64,000 bases of DNA from Halopseudomonas xinjiangensis (GCF_900104945.1 NZ_LT629736.1:2941001-3005000), one strand, 5' to 3'; counted from the first letter of the stretch, positions 47,615-56,509 are shown. Notes: generated by a model from the sequence alone, not told the origin. Numbers and translations: made by a program.

Positions 47615-48769
47615 ATGCTCTCGTTGCTCGACCTGCTGCGTAATCGTCTCGCCAGCCTGTTACCCAGCGAACTGAAGACGACAGAACTGCACCGCCTGCT
47701 TTCCCCGCATCACCATGCCTTGCTGTTGACCCAGCGTCGGGCGACCATGATCGTCAACCGCGTGCGGCTGTTCGCCTTTCTCTTCGCCGTGCTCACGCCA
47801 GCGTGGAGCATCGTTGACTGGATGGTGTTCCCTTTCGAGCTATGGCTGCACCTGGCACTGCAGCGCCTACTGGTCTGCCTGGCTTTCGCCGGCGTGTTGC
47901 TGTTCTACCGGCCCAGCGGCCAGCTGTTCGATGCCTACCGGGCGATCGGGATTCTGTTCGCCATTCCGACGGTGTTCTACATCACTTCGCATTACCTGCT
48001 CGGCAGCTATCAGCTCACCCAGTTTTCCGCTGCGGTTGGCGCTGGCTATGCGTTTCTGCCCTTCGTGCTCATGGCCGGGCTGGCGATCTTTCCACTGACG
48101 TTCGTCGAGAACCTGATTCTGGCCCTGGTACTGCTCATGGCGCAGGCGTTGGCCGGTTACCTGAGCTGGACCACACTGAATTGGCCGTCCTTTGCCGGCG
48201 CCTTCTGGCTGTTGATGCTCATTGCCGGGGTCACCGGTCTGGCCTGCATGAGCCAACTGGCCTTCATGATCGCTCTGGTGCGACAGGCCATTCGCGACCC
48301 CTTGACCGGTGTGTTTTCGCGCGGCAGCGGCGAGGAAATCCTGCGGCTGCAGTGGGATGCATCGGAACGGCACAACAGCGCGTTGTCGGTAGCCTTCATC
48401 GATCTGGATCATTTCAAGCGCATCAATGACACGTTCGGCCACGACGCTGGCGACCGTGTACTGGTTCAGGCGAGCCGCAACATGCTCGACAGCCTGCGCA
48501 GCTCGGACAGCCTCGTGCGCTGGGGCGGCGAAGAATTCCTCCTGATCATGCCCGACACGGACATGACTCAAGCTCGACGGGCGCTGGAGCGCCTGATGCA
48601 GCATGGCTGGGGGAGTCGTCCCGATGGCAGCAGACTGACCGCCAGCATCGGCCTGGCCGAACGCTGTTACGACCGCAGCGCATCGCCCCGCGACCTGCTG
48701 GAAGCGGCCGATCGGCGGATGTATCAGGCCAAGCAGGCTGGGCGTGACCGGCTGGGTCTGATCAGCTAA
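47615..48769 (+). CDS. Membrane diguanylate cyclase (GGDEF)
   Basis: 384 residues. About six membrane helices between residues 45 and 225 make an integral sensor region. GGDEF domain about 228-384: DPLTGVFSRGSGEEIL, FIDLDHFKRINDTFGHDAGD, active loop RWGGEEFLLIMP. An RSSD inhibitory site lies five residues before GGEEF, so product feedback is expected. Makes c-di-GMP from GTP. Its 3' end overlaps the convergent GGDEF-EAL gene by 8 bases. Confidence 0.92.
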   Translation: MLSLLDLLRNRLASLLPSELKTTELHRLLSPHHHALLLTQRRATMIVNRVRLFAFLFAVLTPAWSIVDWMVFPFELWLHLALQRLLVCLAFAGVLLFYRPSGQLFDAYRAIGILFAIPTVFYITSHYLLGSYQLTQFSAAVGAGYAFLPFVLMAGLAIFPLTFVENLILALVLLMAQALAGYLSWTTLNWPSFAGAFWLLMLIAGVTGLACMSQLAFMIALVRQAIRDPLTGVFSRGSGEEILRLQWDASERHNSALSVAFIDLDHFKRINDTFGHDAGDRVLVQASRNMLDSLRSSDSLVRWGGEEFLLIMPDTDMTQARRALERLMQHGWGSRPDGSRLTASIGLAERCYDRSASPRDLLEAADRRMYQAKQAGRDRLGLIS

Positions 48770-50576
48770 CCGGCAGCTGCGCCTGATACCAACAGACGAA
48801 GTGCTCGGCTGGCATGGGCCGGGCGAATAGATAGCCCTGGCCGTGATGACATCCTTCGCTCTGCAGGAAGCACCGCTGCGCCGCCGTCTCGATGCCCTCG
48901 GCCAGCACCTCCAGCCCCAGGTTGCGTCCCAGGTCGACTACGGTTCGCACCAGCTGGCATTCACCAGTGTCCTCCGGAACGCCGACCAGAAAGCTCTTGT
49001 CGATCTTCAGCTTGTCCAGCGGGAATCGGCGTAGATAGGCCAACGAGGAGTAGCCGGTGCCGAAGTCGTCCACGGCAATGCGCACGCCCAGCTGTTTCAA
49101 GGCATGCAGTGTATGGCCCGCCTGGTCGATATGACTCATCAGCGCTCCTTCGGTAATCTCCAGCTCCAGTCGCGAGGGGGGCAGGCCTGTCGACTGCAGC
49201 GCCCCGGCTACCAGGCGCACGATGTCCTGATGCATGAACTGAATCGGTGAGATATTGACTGCGAGGGTTTGTACATTCATGCCCGCGTCCAGCCACAGCT
49301 TTCCCTGGCGACAGGCCTGATGAAGCACCCAGCTACCGATCGGCACGATCAGACCACTGTCCTCGGCCAGCGGAACGAAGGTCCCCGGGGCGACCTGGCC
49401 GTGGCGATGGCTATTCCAGCGTAGCAGCGCTTCGGCGCCCAGGCACCGGCCCGTATCCAGCTCCATCAGCGGTTGATAATGCAGACTGAGCTCTTCCATG
49501 GCCATCGCCTCGCGCAACGCCCGTTCCAGCTCGAAACGCTCCCGAGCCTTTTCCGTCAGCGCCGGTACGTAGTGGCTGAAGGTGTTGCGACCCTTGGACT
49601 TGGCCCGGTACATGGCCGCGTCAGCATTGCGTATCAGCTCGGTGGTGGCCTCGCCGTCGCCGGGATAGATGGCGATACCGATGCTCGCCCCAACATAGAC
49701 TTCGCGGCTGTCTTCGAGCATCAGCGGACGTTCGAGCAGTGCCAACAGATGGGCAGCAATCTGATCAGCCAGGTCCGCGGACGGAAGCTGCTCGAGAATC
49801 AGCAGAAACTCGTCGCCACCCAGGCGGGACAAGGTGTCCTCCTCCCGACAGCGGGCACGCAGACGATCGGCCACCGCGCGCAGAACGGCATCGCCGATGC
49901 CGTGGCCATGACTGTCGTTGATGGTCTTGAAGCGATCCAGATCGATGAACAGCACGGCGAGATAACCGCCATGCCGGATGACTCTGCCGCGGGCATGGTC
50001 AAGCCGGTCCCGCGCCAGGACTCTGTTCGGCAGGCCGGTCAACACATCGTAATGAGCCATGCGCTGCAACTGTCGCTGGTAATGATCGACGAAACGTATC
50101 AGCATCTGCGAGCCGATCAGCACGATCGACATCAACAGAAAAACTGCCATGGCATAGACCGGCGCGCGCTCGGTGAAAATCTGCTGGAAGGTCTTGCCAT
50201 CGACCAGCACGGCTCTGACTGCCGCTCCGGCCCCCCTGGTCACCCAGGCGCCTATCGGTCGATCGCCGCCGAGCAACGCCGGAGAAGACAGGGGTACCCA
50301 GCGCGAATCCGGCCCGGCTGCCTCGAACAGTGTGCGCAACACCTGCTCGCTCTCGCGCTGCTGCAACAGCCGCGGCTGTAGCGGCCCCTCGACCGCAGCG
50401 GTATCGCTTTCATGCCACAACTGCAGCATGTTCAAAGCCTGGTCCTGCCGGGTCTGGTTGACGCTCCGTTGTTCCAACAGCATCGCAACCAATACGAGCA
50501 CCAGAGTACTCAGGAAAGCCACTCCATTGACCGCCCAGAATTTGTAACGCAGGGGCAAACACTGAAGGGCTTGCAT
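48762..50576 (-). CDS. Membrane GGDEF-EAL dual-domain c-di-GMP protein
   Basis: 604 residues from ATG 50576 (GGAG six bases before; a TTG at 50591 is in frame but less likely). Two helices flank a periplasmic domain: about 11-33 (WAVNGVAFLSTLVLVLVAML) and 140-160 (VYAMAVFLLMSIVLIGSQ). GGDEF motif RLGGDEFLLILEQ with REED I-site five residues before; EAL domain with GAEALLRW, EITEGALMS, DDFGTGYSSLAYL, KIDKSF and LAEGIET, all catalytic residues present. Could both make and break c-di-GMP; hybrid proteins like this are often phosphodiesterases. Confidence 0.92.
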   Translation of the reverse strand: MQALQCLPLRYKFWAVNGVAFLSTLVLVLVAMLLEQRSVNQTRQDQALNMLQLWHESDTAAVEGPLQPRLLQQRESEQVLRTLFEAAGPDSRWVPLSSPALLGGDRPIGAWVTRGAGAAVRAVLVDGKTFQQIFTERAPVYAMAVFLLMSIVLIGSQMLIRFVDHYQRQLQRMAHYDVLTGLPNRVLARDRLDHARGRVIRHGGYLAVLFIDLDRFKTINDSHGHGIGDAVLRAVADRLRARCREEDTLSRLGGDEFLLILEQLPSADLADQIAAHLLALLERPLMLEDSREVYVGASIGIAIYPGDGEATTELIRNADAAMYRAKSKGRNTFSHYVPALTEKARERFELERALREAMAMEELSLHYQPLMELDTGRCLGAEALLRWNSHRHGQVAPGTFVPLAEDSGLIVPIGSWVLHQACRQGKLWLDAGMNVQTLAVNISPIQFMHQDIVRLVAGALQSTGLPPSRLELEITEGALMSHIDQAGHTLHALKQLGVRIAVDDFGTGYSSLAYLRRFPLDKLKIDKSFLVGVPEDTGECQLVRTVVDLGRNLGLEVLAEGIETAAQRCFLQSEGCHHGQGYLFARPMPAEHFVCWYQAQLPVS

Positions 50577-50631
50577 CGGCGACTCCGTCAACTGGAAAGG
50601 CGGCCATTGTAGCCACCACCCCAGGCGCGAT

Positions 50632-50647
50632 CTTGACCTCGGTCAAG
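50632..50647. promoter_or_regulatory. Perfect palindrome with ANR/FNR-box form before the GGDEF-EAL gene
   Basis: CTTGACC-TC-GGTCAAG, fully symmetric over 16 bases; read as TTGAC-N4-GTCAA it fits an FNR/ANR site with C/G for T/A at the inner positions. About 63 bases before the ATG at 50576. Confidence 0.48.
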
Positions 50648-50682
50648 CAAAGCTCAGTCGCTTCGCGGGCACCCATCCGGCC

Positions 50683-50710
50683 AAAAAAAAAAGACAGGCT
50701 GCTGCCTGTC
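50683..50710 (-). terminator. Strong leftward rho-independent terminator between the GGDEF-EAL gene and desA
   Basis: Minus strand: GACAGGC-AGCA-GCCTGTC followed by ten T. No annotated minus-strand gene lies to its right that would need it, since desA runs the other way. Confidence 0.85.
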
Positions 50711-50800
50711 GAGACGAGCTCGATAGCCGCTGCGCTTTGAAGCATCCAGTAGCAATATGCAGCGGCTACGACCATGGTCTCGACTTGCGGTCATGTCCTT
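50683..50800 (-). ncRNA. Candidate small RNA upstream of desA (right end uncertain)
   Basis: Read leftward: a perfect 10-base inverted repeat (GCAGCGGCTA 50759-50768 with TAGCCGCTGC 50724-50733), then the 7-base terminator stem and U10. Two stems plus a long U-tail are the usual shape of an Hfq-type sRNA. I cannot see a convincing promoter, so the 5' end is a guess. The stem could also belong to the desA leader on the other strand. Confidence 0.35.
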
Positions 50801-50871
50801 GTGGCATCTATTACTACATAATCAATTGTACGGGATTGTCTCCCGCATCTTTTGAGAGGTACTCGAACTCT

Positions 50872-52059
50872 ATGTGGTACAACGGTTTGCTCGATCTCAA
50901 CGCCTGGCAGATTCTGGCGGTGACGCTTGTTCTGACGCATATCACCATCGTCAGCGTGACGGTATACCTGCACCGGTATTCCGCACACCGCTCGCTGGAG
51001 CTACACCCGGCGCTGAAACACTTTTTCCGCTTCTGGCTGTGGCTGACCACGGCGATGAATACCCGTGAGTGGACGGCTATCCACCGCAAGCACCACGCAA
51101 AATGCGAGACACCGGAAGATCCCCACAGCCCGGTACACAAGGGTCTGGTGACCGTTCTGCGCCGCGGTGCCGAGCTGTACAAGGAAGAAGCCGAGAACGA
51201 GGAAACCCTGCGCATCTACGGCAAGAACTGCCCGGACGACTGGCTCGAGCGCAACGTCTACAGCCGCTATCGTAATGGCGGTGTCATCATCATGCTGGCG
51301 GTCGATCTGGCTCTGTTCGGCGTCATCGGTCTGACCGTCTGGGCAGTGCAGATGATGTGGATCCCGGTTACCGCAGCGGGCATCATCAACGGGCTCGGCC
51401 ACGCCGTCGGCTACCGCAACTTCGAGTGCAAGGACGCGGCAACCAACGTTTCGCCCTGGGGCATCATCATCGGCGGCGAAGAGCTGCACAACAATCATCA
51501 CACCTACCCGAACTCGGCCAAACTGTCGGTGAAGAAGTGGGAGTTCGACATTGGCTGGATGTATATCCGCCTGTTCAGCATGCTCGGTCTGGCCAAGGTG
51601 CGCCGCACCGCGCCAATCGCTCACCGGGTCGATGGCAAGCAGACGCTCGACGTGGACACTGCGATGGCAGTCGTCAACAACCGGTTCCAGATCATGGCCC
51701 AGTATCGCAACATGGTGATCAAGCCACTGGTCCGCCAGGAGCTGCAACGTGTCGACGATTCGGTACGTCATGTGTTCCGCCGCGCCAAGCGCCTGCTGAG
51801 CCGCGAGCCGAGCCTGCTGGAGCCCAGTCAGAAAGAGGATGTGCAGACCGTGCTCACACACAGCCAGTCACTACGCGTGATTTACGAGAAGCGCCTGGCC
51901 CTACAACAGATCTGGGGTCGCACCAGCGCCAACAGCCAGGACATGCTCCAAGCCCTGCGTGACTGGTGTGCCCAGGCCGAAGCCAGTGGCATCAAGGCCC
52001 TGCAGGACTTCGCAGCGGTGCTGCGCAGCTATTCCCTCCAGCCGCAAGCGGCGTCCTGA
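50872..52059 (+). CDS. desA: Acyl-lipid fatty acid desaturase DesA
   Basis: 395 residues from ATG 50872 (MWYNGLLDLNAWQ). Three His boxes: HRYSAHR, HRKHHA and HNNHH, the di-iron set of membrane desaturases; about four helices. Matches P. aeruginosa DesA, which puts a delta-9 double bond into phospholipid acyl chains using O2. The C-terminal 130 residues are a basic helical extension (VRHVFRRAKRLLSREPSLLEPSQ). In P. aeruginosa desA also lies beside a GGDEF-EAL gene. Monocistronic. Confidence 0.93.
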   Translation: MWYNGLLDLNAWQILAVTLVLTHITIVSVTVYLHRYSAHRSLELHPALKHFFRFWLWLTTAMNTREWTAIHRKHHAKCETPEDPHSPVHKGLVTVLRRGAELYKEEAENEETLRIYGKNCPDDWLERNVYSRYRNGGVIIMLAVDLALFGVIGLTVWAVQMMWIPVTAAGIINGLGHAVGYRNFECKDAATNVSPWGIIIGGEELHNNHHTYPNSAKLSVKKWEFDIGWMYIRLFSMLGLAKVRRTAPIAHRVDGKQTLDVDTAMAVVNNRFQIMAQYRNMVIKPLVRQELQRVDDSVRHVFRRAKRLLSREPSLLEPSQKEDVQTVLTHSQSLRVIYEKRLALQQIWGRTSANSQDMLQALRDWCAQAEASGIKALQDFAAVLRSYSLQPQAAS

Positions 52060-52089
52060 CCAAAACCTTTCATCAGCCAGCCACGCGGC

Positions 52090-52106
52090 CCGTCAGATAC
52101 TGACGG
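52090..52106. promoter_or_regulatory. Short palindrome after desA
   Basis: CCGTCAG-ATA-CTGACGG, perfect 7-base arms, 31 bases past desA and 128 before the next gene. No T-run, so either the top of a larger GC hairpin or an operator. Outer bases CCACGCGG and CCTGCGTGG extend it loosely. Confidence 0.3.
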
Positions 52107-52233
52107 CGCCGCCGCCCCGGCCTGCGTGGCGGAGTGAACTATACTCTGACGGTACGATCTCCTTGTAAGTACACCCAGAGCGAGCCACGCGGACCCGTGC
52201 ATCCTCACAGGTCGCCAGATCTGGCTTGCCGCC

Positions 52234-52677
52234 ATGAGGAACCCGCCCGTGACCGCCACAACGCACCATACTTACCGACACGCACCCCACCCGTTGCACG
52301 CAATACTGCTTGCCGGAACAGTCCCGCTGTTTTTCGGCGCGCTGTTGAGCGACATCGCCTACTTCCGCACCTACCAGATTCAGTGGAGCAACTTCTCCTC
52401 CTGGCTGATCGTTGGTGGGCTGGTTTTTTGCGGTTTCGCGCTGTTATTCGCGCTGGCCAACCTGATCCGGGCACATTACCAAAAAGGCCGAGCCATGGTG
52501 TATTTCCTGGTTCTTCTGGCAGCCTGGATACTGGGCTTCATCAACTCTCTGGAGCATGCCAAGGATGCATGGGCAACCATGCCTGTGGGGTTGATCCTGT
52601 CGGCTATCGTCTCTGTGCTGGTATTGGTGGCAGCCTGGATTGGGCTTAGCGACCTGGGTGACGGAGGTGACATATGA
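52234..52677 (+). CDS. DUF2231-like membrane protein, partner of the following sugar dehydrogenase
   Basis: 147 residues with four helices (HAILLAGTVPLFFGALLSDIAYF; WLIVGGLVFCGFALLFALANLI; VYFLVLLAAWILGFINSL; VGLILSAIVSVLVLVAAWIGL). HPLHAILLAG...D matches the DUF2231 opening, a family often found beside PQQ or cytochrome genes. A GTG start at 52249 is also possible (GGA at suitable distance). Stop overlaps the next start (ATGA), so it is coupled to the dehydrogenase lipoprotein. Confidence 0.78.
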   Translation: MRNPPVTATTHHTYRHAPHPLHAILLAGTVPLFFGALLSDIAYFRTYQIQWSNFSSWLIVGGLVFCGFALLFALANLIRAHYQKGRAMVYFLVLLAAWILGFINSLEHAKDAWATMPVGLILSAIVSVLVLVAAWIGLSDLGDGGDI

Positions 52678-53960
52678 GATATTCAAAAACAGTATCCGTT
52701 CTGGGCGCGGCGCTGCTGCTGAGCGCATGCGGTGAGGACCAGAACCCCGTATCGGACGGACCAAACCCTGCGTTGCCGGAACCGGAGCGCGGATTGCTGC
52801 CCAGCATGGAGATTGCCGAGCCCATCCCGTGGGGCGACCAGAAGCCGACCGTACCGGCGAACTACACGGTCACCGCGATAGCCAGAGACCTGAAAATACC
52901 GCGCCAGACCATTATCCTGCCCAACGGCGACATCCTCGTGGCCGAAGGTCGGGGCGGCAACGCACCCAAGCTCAAGCCCAAGGACGTCATCGCCGGCTAC
53001 ATCAAGGCAAAGGGCACCACCTCGGTGGAGAGCGGCAACCGCCTGACCCTGCTGCGTGACGAAGACGGTGATGGCAATTACGAAACGCAGACGGTATTCG
53101 CCGAGAACCTCAACGCCCCGTACGGCCTGGCTCTGATTGACGACGATCTGTACGTGGCGAACCAGGACGCGCTGGTACGCTTCGATTATCAGGAAGGGCA
53201 GACCCAGGCTAGCGGACCGCCGGAGAAGATCATCGATCTGCCCTCGCAGATCAACCATCATTGGACCAAGGCGATGACCGCCAGCGCCGACGGCCGCTAT
53301 CTCTACATTGGCATCGGCTCCAACAGCAACACTGCCGAGCGCGGGATGGACGCCGAGGTCGACCGTGCCGTGGTCTGGCAGGTCAACACCGAGACCGGTG
53401 CCTACAAGCCTTACGCGACCGGCCTGCGCAACCCGACGGCACTCACCATCCATCCGGATACCGAGCAGCTTTGGGCAGTAGTGAACGAGCGCGACGAACT
53501 CGGGCCGAATCTGGTTCCGGACTATCTGACGTCGGTACAGGAAGGCGGCTTTTACGGCTGGCCCTATAGCTACTGGGGCCAGAACGTCGACCCGCGGGTA
53601 CGCCCGCAGGATGAGGAGAAGGTCGCCAGCGCGATCGTTCCGGATTATGCCCTCGGCTCCCACGTGGCTGCCCTCGGTGTCGACTTCTCCGAGCCGGCGA
53701 TGGGTAACGACTTCGCCGAAGGCGTGTTCGTCGGCGAGCATGGAAGCTGGAATCGTGATGACCCATCGGGTTACAAGGTTGTCTTCGTCCCGTTTCGCGA
53801 CGGTCGACCTGCCGGCGATCCGATCGACTTCGTCACCGACTTTCGCACAGACGAAGGCACGCGGGGGCGGCCGGTCGGTGTGACGGTAGATCCCCGCGGC
53901 GCTCTGATCGTTGCCGACGACCTGGCCAACGTGATCTGGCGAGTAACCCGCACACAGTAA
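52674..53960 (+). CDS. PQQ-type sorbosone/glucose dehydrogenase-like lipoprotein
   Basis: 428 residues. Lipobox LLLSACGED near residue 20 predicts an outer- or inner-membrane lipoprotein facing the periplasm. Six-bladed propeller of the L-sorbosone/soluble glucose dehydrogenase family: PNGDILVAEGRGGN, GLALIDDDLYVAN, NHHWTKAMTASADGRYLYIGIGSNSN, ATGLRNPTALTIHP, VGEHGSWNRDDPSGYKVVFVPF. It would oxidise an aldose or sorbosone with PQQ; many homologues have no tested activity. Coupled to the membrane protein before it; strong terminator after. Confidence 0.87.
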   Translation: MRYSKTVSVLGAALLLSACGEDQNPVSDGPNPALPEPERGLLPSMEIAEPIPWGDQKPTVPANYTVTAIARDLKIPRQTIILPNGDILVAEGRGGNAPKLKPKDVIAGYIKAKGTTSVESGNRLTLLRDEDGDGNYETQTVFAENLNAPYGLALIDDDLYVANQDALVRFDYQEGQTQASGPPEKIIDLPSQINHHWTKAMTASADGRYLYIGIGSNSNTAERGMDAEVDRAVVWQVNTETGAYKPYATGLRNPTALTIHPDTEQLWAVVNERDELGPNLVPDYLTSVQEGGFYGWPYSYWGQNVDPRVRPQDEEKVASAIVPDYALGSHVAALGVDFSEPAMGNDFAEGVFVGEHGSWNRDDPSGYKVVFVPFRDGRPAGDPIDFVTDFRTDEGTRGRPVGVTVDPRGALIVADDLANVIWRVTRTQ

Positions 53961-54021
53961 CCGGCCAGCGGTAGAAGCCGACAGCCGGCGCTACCGTTCG
54001 ACCGCAACTGTGCGGTAATGC

Positions 54022-54060
54022 CTGTGGCGCGGGTCGCTTTAACCCGCGCCACAGTTTATT
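54022..54060 (+). terminator. Rho-independent terminator after the sugar dehydrogenase
   Basis: Thirteen-base perfect stem CTGTGGCGCGGGT / ACCCGCGCCACAG with 7-base loop, then TTTATT. Confidence 0.93.
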
Positions 54061-54095
54061 CTTGGCGCTCATCAACCCTTCACGGTTTGCAACGG

Positions 54096-54989
54096 ATGCG
54101 CGCTTTCCTTCTGGCTAGTGCCCTGCTTCTGGCCAGCCCCGCCCTGATAGCTTCGACCATCTACAAGTACACCGACGCCAACGGTGTGGTGACCTATACC
54201 GACCGCAAGGTGCTCGGCGCCAAGGTGATCGTGTTTCAGGACGCTATGGTGGAAAATACCGATGCGCAGGTCTACGTCACTACCCGCAAGCATGCCGGTG
54301 GTGAGACGCTGATCGTTCACAATGACCTGTACGCCCCGGTCGAGATAGAACTGAAGATCGAAGCCGCGCGCAACATGAGAGGCGTACCAGCCAAGCCGAT
54401 CCGTTGGGTGCTGTCACCTCGGCAGAACATGCGGCTACTTACCCTGGTACCTGATGGCCAGGGCGACTCCACCTATCGCTACAAACTGCGTTATGCGCTG
54501 GGCGATCCGCGCGCACGGCACGCGGCGTCACAGTACCCGCTGCCCTGGCGCGGCGGGCCGTTCCGGATAACCCAGGGTCCCGGCGGAAAGTACAGCCATA
54601 CCGGTGCCAAGGGCCGCTACGCGATCGATATCGCCATGCCTGTCGGCACGCCGATTCTGGCTTCGCGTCCGGGCGTCGTGGTGAAGACCGAGAACCAGCA
54701 GAGCGGCCGCGGCAACAATCCTTCAGGCAATTTCGTGCGCGTCCTGCACGACGACGGCACCATGGGCGTGTATCTGCACCTCAAGCAGGGCTCGGTCGCC
54801 GTTCGCGAGGGCCAGCGCGTCGAGGCCGGCAGCATGCTGGCGTTATCCGGCAATACCGGCAACAGTACAGGCCCCCATTTGCATTTCGTTGTGCAGCAGA
54901 ACGTTGGCCTGGACACCGTATCGATTCCCTTCGAGTTCGCCCAGCCGGTAGACCGTCTTCCTAATTTTGCAGTCGGCGGCGATCGCTGA
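54096..54989 (+). CDS. Secreted M23 (LytM) peptidase with N-terminal DUF4124 domain
   Basis: 297 residues from ATG 54096. Signal peptide MRAFLLASALLLASPALIA; DUF4124 segment STIYKYTDANGVVTYTDR at about 20-37; M23 domain about 170-285. The zinc region is HTGAKGRYAID, the variant with a longer His-Asp spacing found in many proteobacterial M23 enzymes, and GPHLHFVV supplies the other ligand and base. Probably cuts or recognises peptidoglycan cross-links. The frame is open upstream to 54018, across the terminator, and that part is not used. Confidence 0.87.
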   Translation: MRAFLLASALLLASPALIASTIYKYTDANGVVTYTDRKVLGAKVIVFQDAMVENTDAQVYVTTRKHAGGETLIVHNDLYAPVEIELKIEAARNMRGVPAKPIRWVLSPRQNMRLLTLVPDGQGDSTYRYKLRYALGDPRARHAASQYPLPWRGGPFRITQGPGGKYSHTGAKGRYAIDIAMPVGTPILASRPGVVVKTENQQSGRGNNPSGNFVRVLHDDGTMGVYLHLKQGSVAVREGQRVEAGSMLALSGNTGNSTGPHLHFVVQQNVGLDTVSIPFEFAQPVDRLPNFAVGGDR

Positions 54990-55014
54990 AACGCGTAGCC
55001 CCGCTCAGCGCAGA

Positions 55015-55047
55015 CAATAAAAAACCCGCACAAGGCGGGTTTTTTAT
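55015..55047. terminator. Bidirectional terminator between the M23 gene and rpmG
   Basis: AAAACCCGC-ACAAG-GCGGGTTTTTT with A-rich left and T-rich right flanks, so it can stop transcription both ways. Confidence 0.92.
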
Positions 55048-55060
55048 TGGGAGCAAGACC

Positions 55061-55216
55061 TTATTTGATCTTGGCTTCCTTGTACATCACGTGCTTGCGA
55101 ACAACCGGATCAAATTTCTTGATTTCGATCTTGTCCGGGGTGGTGCGCTTGTTCTTGTCGGTAGTGTAGAAGTGACCAGTACCGGCAGAAGATACCAAAC
55201 GAATCAATTCACGCAT
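55061..55216 (-). CDS. rpmG: 50S ribosomal protein L33
   Basis: 51 residues, [19 protein letters not shown]...[18 protein letters not shown]. It has no Cys, so it is the zinc-free form. Start ATG 55216 with GGAGC before it. Follows rpmB by 11 bases, the usual rpmB-rpmG operon. Too short to be noticed by simple length cut-offs but unmistakable. Confidence 0.97.
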   Translation of the reverse strand: MRELIRLVSSAGTGHFYTTDKNKRTTPDKIEIKKFDPVVRKHVMYKEAKIK

Positions 55217-55227
55217 GGTTCTGCTCC

Positions 55228-55464
55228 TTAAACTTTTTCGCCGCGGGCGCGCAGCTCGGCCAGCACTACTTCGATGCCGCGCTTGTCGATGATGCGCATG
55301 CCCTTGGCAGAGGTGCGCAGACGTACGAAGCGCTTTTCCGACTCAACCCAGAAGCGATGGTGCTGCAGGTTAGGCAGAAAACGACGCTTGGTTCTGTTGT
55401 TAGCGTGGGAAACATTGTTCCCAGTCACCGGACCCTTGCCGGTCACTTGACATACTCGAGACAT
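55228..55464 (-). CDS. rpmB: 50S ribosomal protein L28
   Basis: 78 residues, [29 protein letters not shown]...; one Cys only, so no zinc ribbon. Start ATG 55464 preceded by GGAGAGGG on the minus strand. The frame stays open upstream to 55743 but that part is a shadow of radC's leader region. Confidence 0.97.
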   Translation of the reverse strand: MSRVCQVTGKGPVTGNNVSHANNRTKRRFLPNLQHHRFWVESEKRFVRLRTSAKGMRIIDKRGIEVVLAELRARGEKV

Positions 55465-55648
55465 GGTTAACCCTCTCCAACCACTTGCCCAACCCGAACT
55501 GGTTGGAAGCCATAAAAGAATCTGTTGTCCAGCCGGGGCGATGGAAACAAGCGCTACCTTGCAGCGCCAAAATATGGCGAAGCGGGCGCAGCCCCGAGAA
55601 GAGCGGAGCTTTATACCAAAACCCGCCCCGACAGGCAATGCTTTTCCA

Positions 55649-56323
55649 TCACAGCAATCCCCTTTCGGCGAAGGATACCGGCTCGCCGTCTCCAACAACC
55701 AGATGATCCAGCACCCGTATATCCACTGTCGCCAGCGATTCACGCAGGCGTCTGGTAAGCATCAGGTCCGCCTGGCTCGGCTCGGCGACGCCCGACGGAT
55801 GGTTATGCGTGAGGATGAGCGCAGCGGCGTTCAAAGCCAACGCCCGCTTGACCACTTCCCGCGGATACACGCTGGCGCTGTCCAGCGTGCCGCGAAACAA
55901 CTCTTCAAAAGCGATCACCCGGTGCTGGTTATCCAGGAACAGGCAGGCGAACACCTCGTGCGGCAAGCTCATCAACCGGCTGCGCAGATACGTGCGCACC
56001 GCGCCGGGGGACGTCAATGCATCGCCTCGCTGCAGGTCTTCGTATAGATGGCGCCGCGCCATTTCCATCACTGCCTGCAATTGCACGAACTTTGCCGGGC
56101 CGAGACCGGCGTGCCGGCAAAACTGAGTGAGGTCGGCCTGCACCAGCGCGCGAAGGCTGCCGAAACCGGCGAGCAGATCCCGCGCCAGATCCACGGCACT
56201 GCGCCCGGGCACGCCGGTACGCAGAAAAATCGCCAGCAATTCGGCATCGGACAGAGCGGCGGCGCCCTGCTTCAGGAGTTTTTCACGGGGCCGCTCGGCT
56301 AGTGGCCAGTCGGTGATCGGCAT
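55649..56323 (-). CDS. radC: RadC/JAMM-domain protein
   Basis: 224 residues from ATG 56323 ([17 protein letters not shown]). N-terminal helix-hairpin-helix region about 15-70; JAMM-like metal motif EELFRGT...[17 protein letters not shown] in the C-terminal half. Named for DNA repair, but the function of RadC is unsettled and deletion often has no repair effect. An in-frame Met at 56350 is less likely. Divergent from coaBC. Confidence 0.93.
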   Translation of the reverse strand: MPITDWPLAERPREKLLKQGAAALSDAELLAIFLRTGVPGRSAVDLARDLLAGFGSLRALVQADLTQFCRHAGLGPAKFVQLQAVMEMARRHLYEDLQRGDALTSPGAVRTYLRSRLMSLPHEVFACLFLDNQHRVIAFEELFRGTLDSASVYPREVVKRALALNAAALILTHNHPSGVAEPSQADLMLTRRLRESLATVDIRVLDHLVVGDGEPVSFAERGLL

Positions 56324-56509
56324 GGGCAGAATCCTTGCAAATGCCGGCACGTACTTCCTGTTCGTGCCTGTGTGCGGAGCGCCGAGTATAGGCCGGCGGA
56401 CCGCTCGGGTCGACCCTCTGAAAGCAGCGCCAGCTGACCGCCCCTATGCTATCTTAGCGAGCATTCGATGGCGCCCGGACGGCATGGCGCCGCACGTTGG
56501 GAGCGAAGC

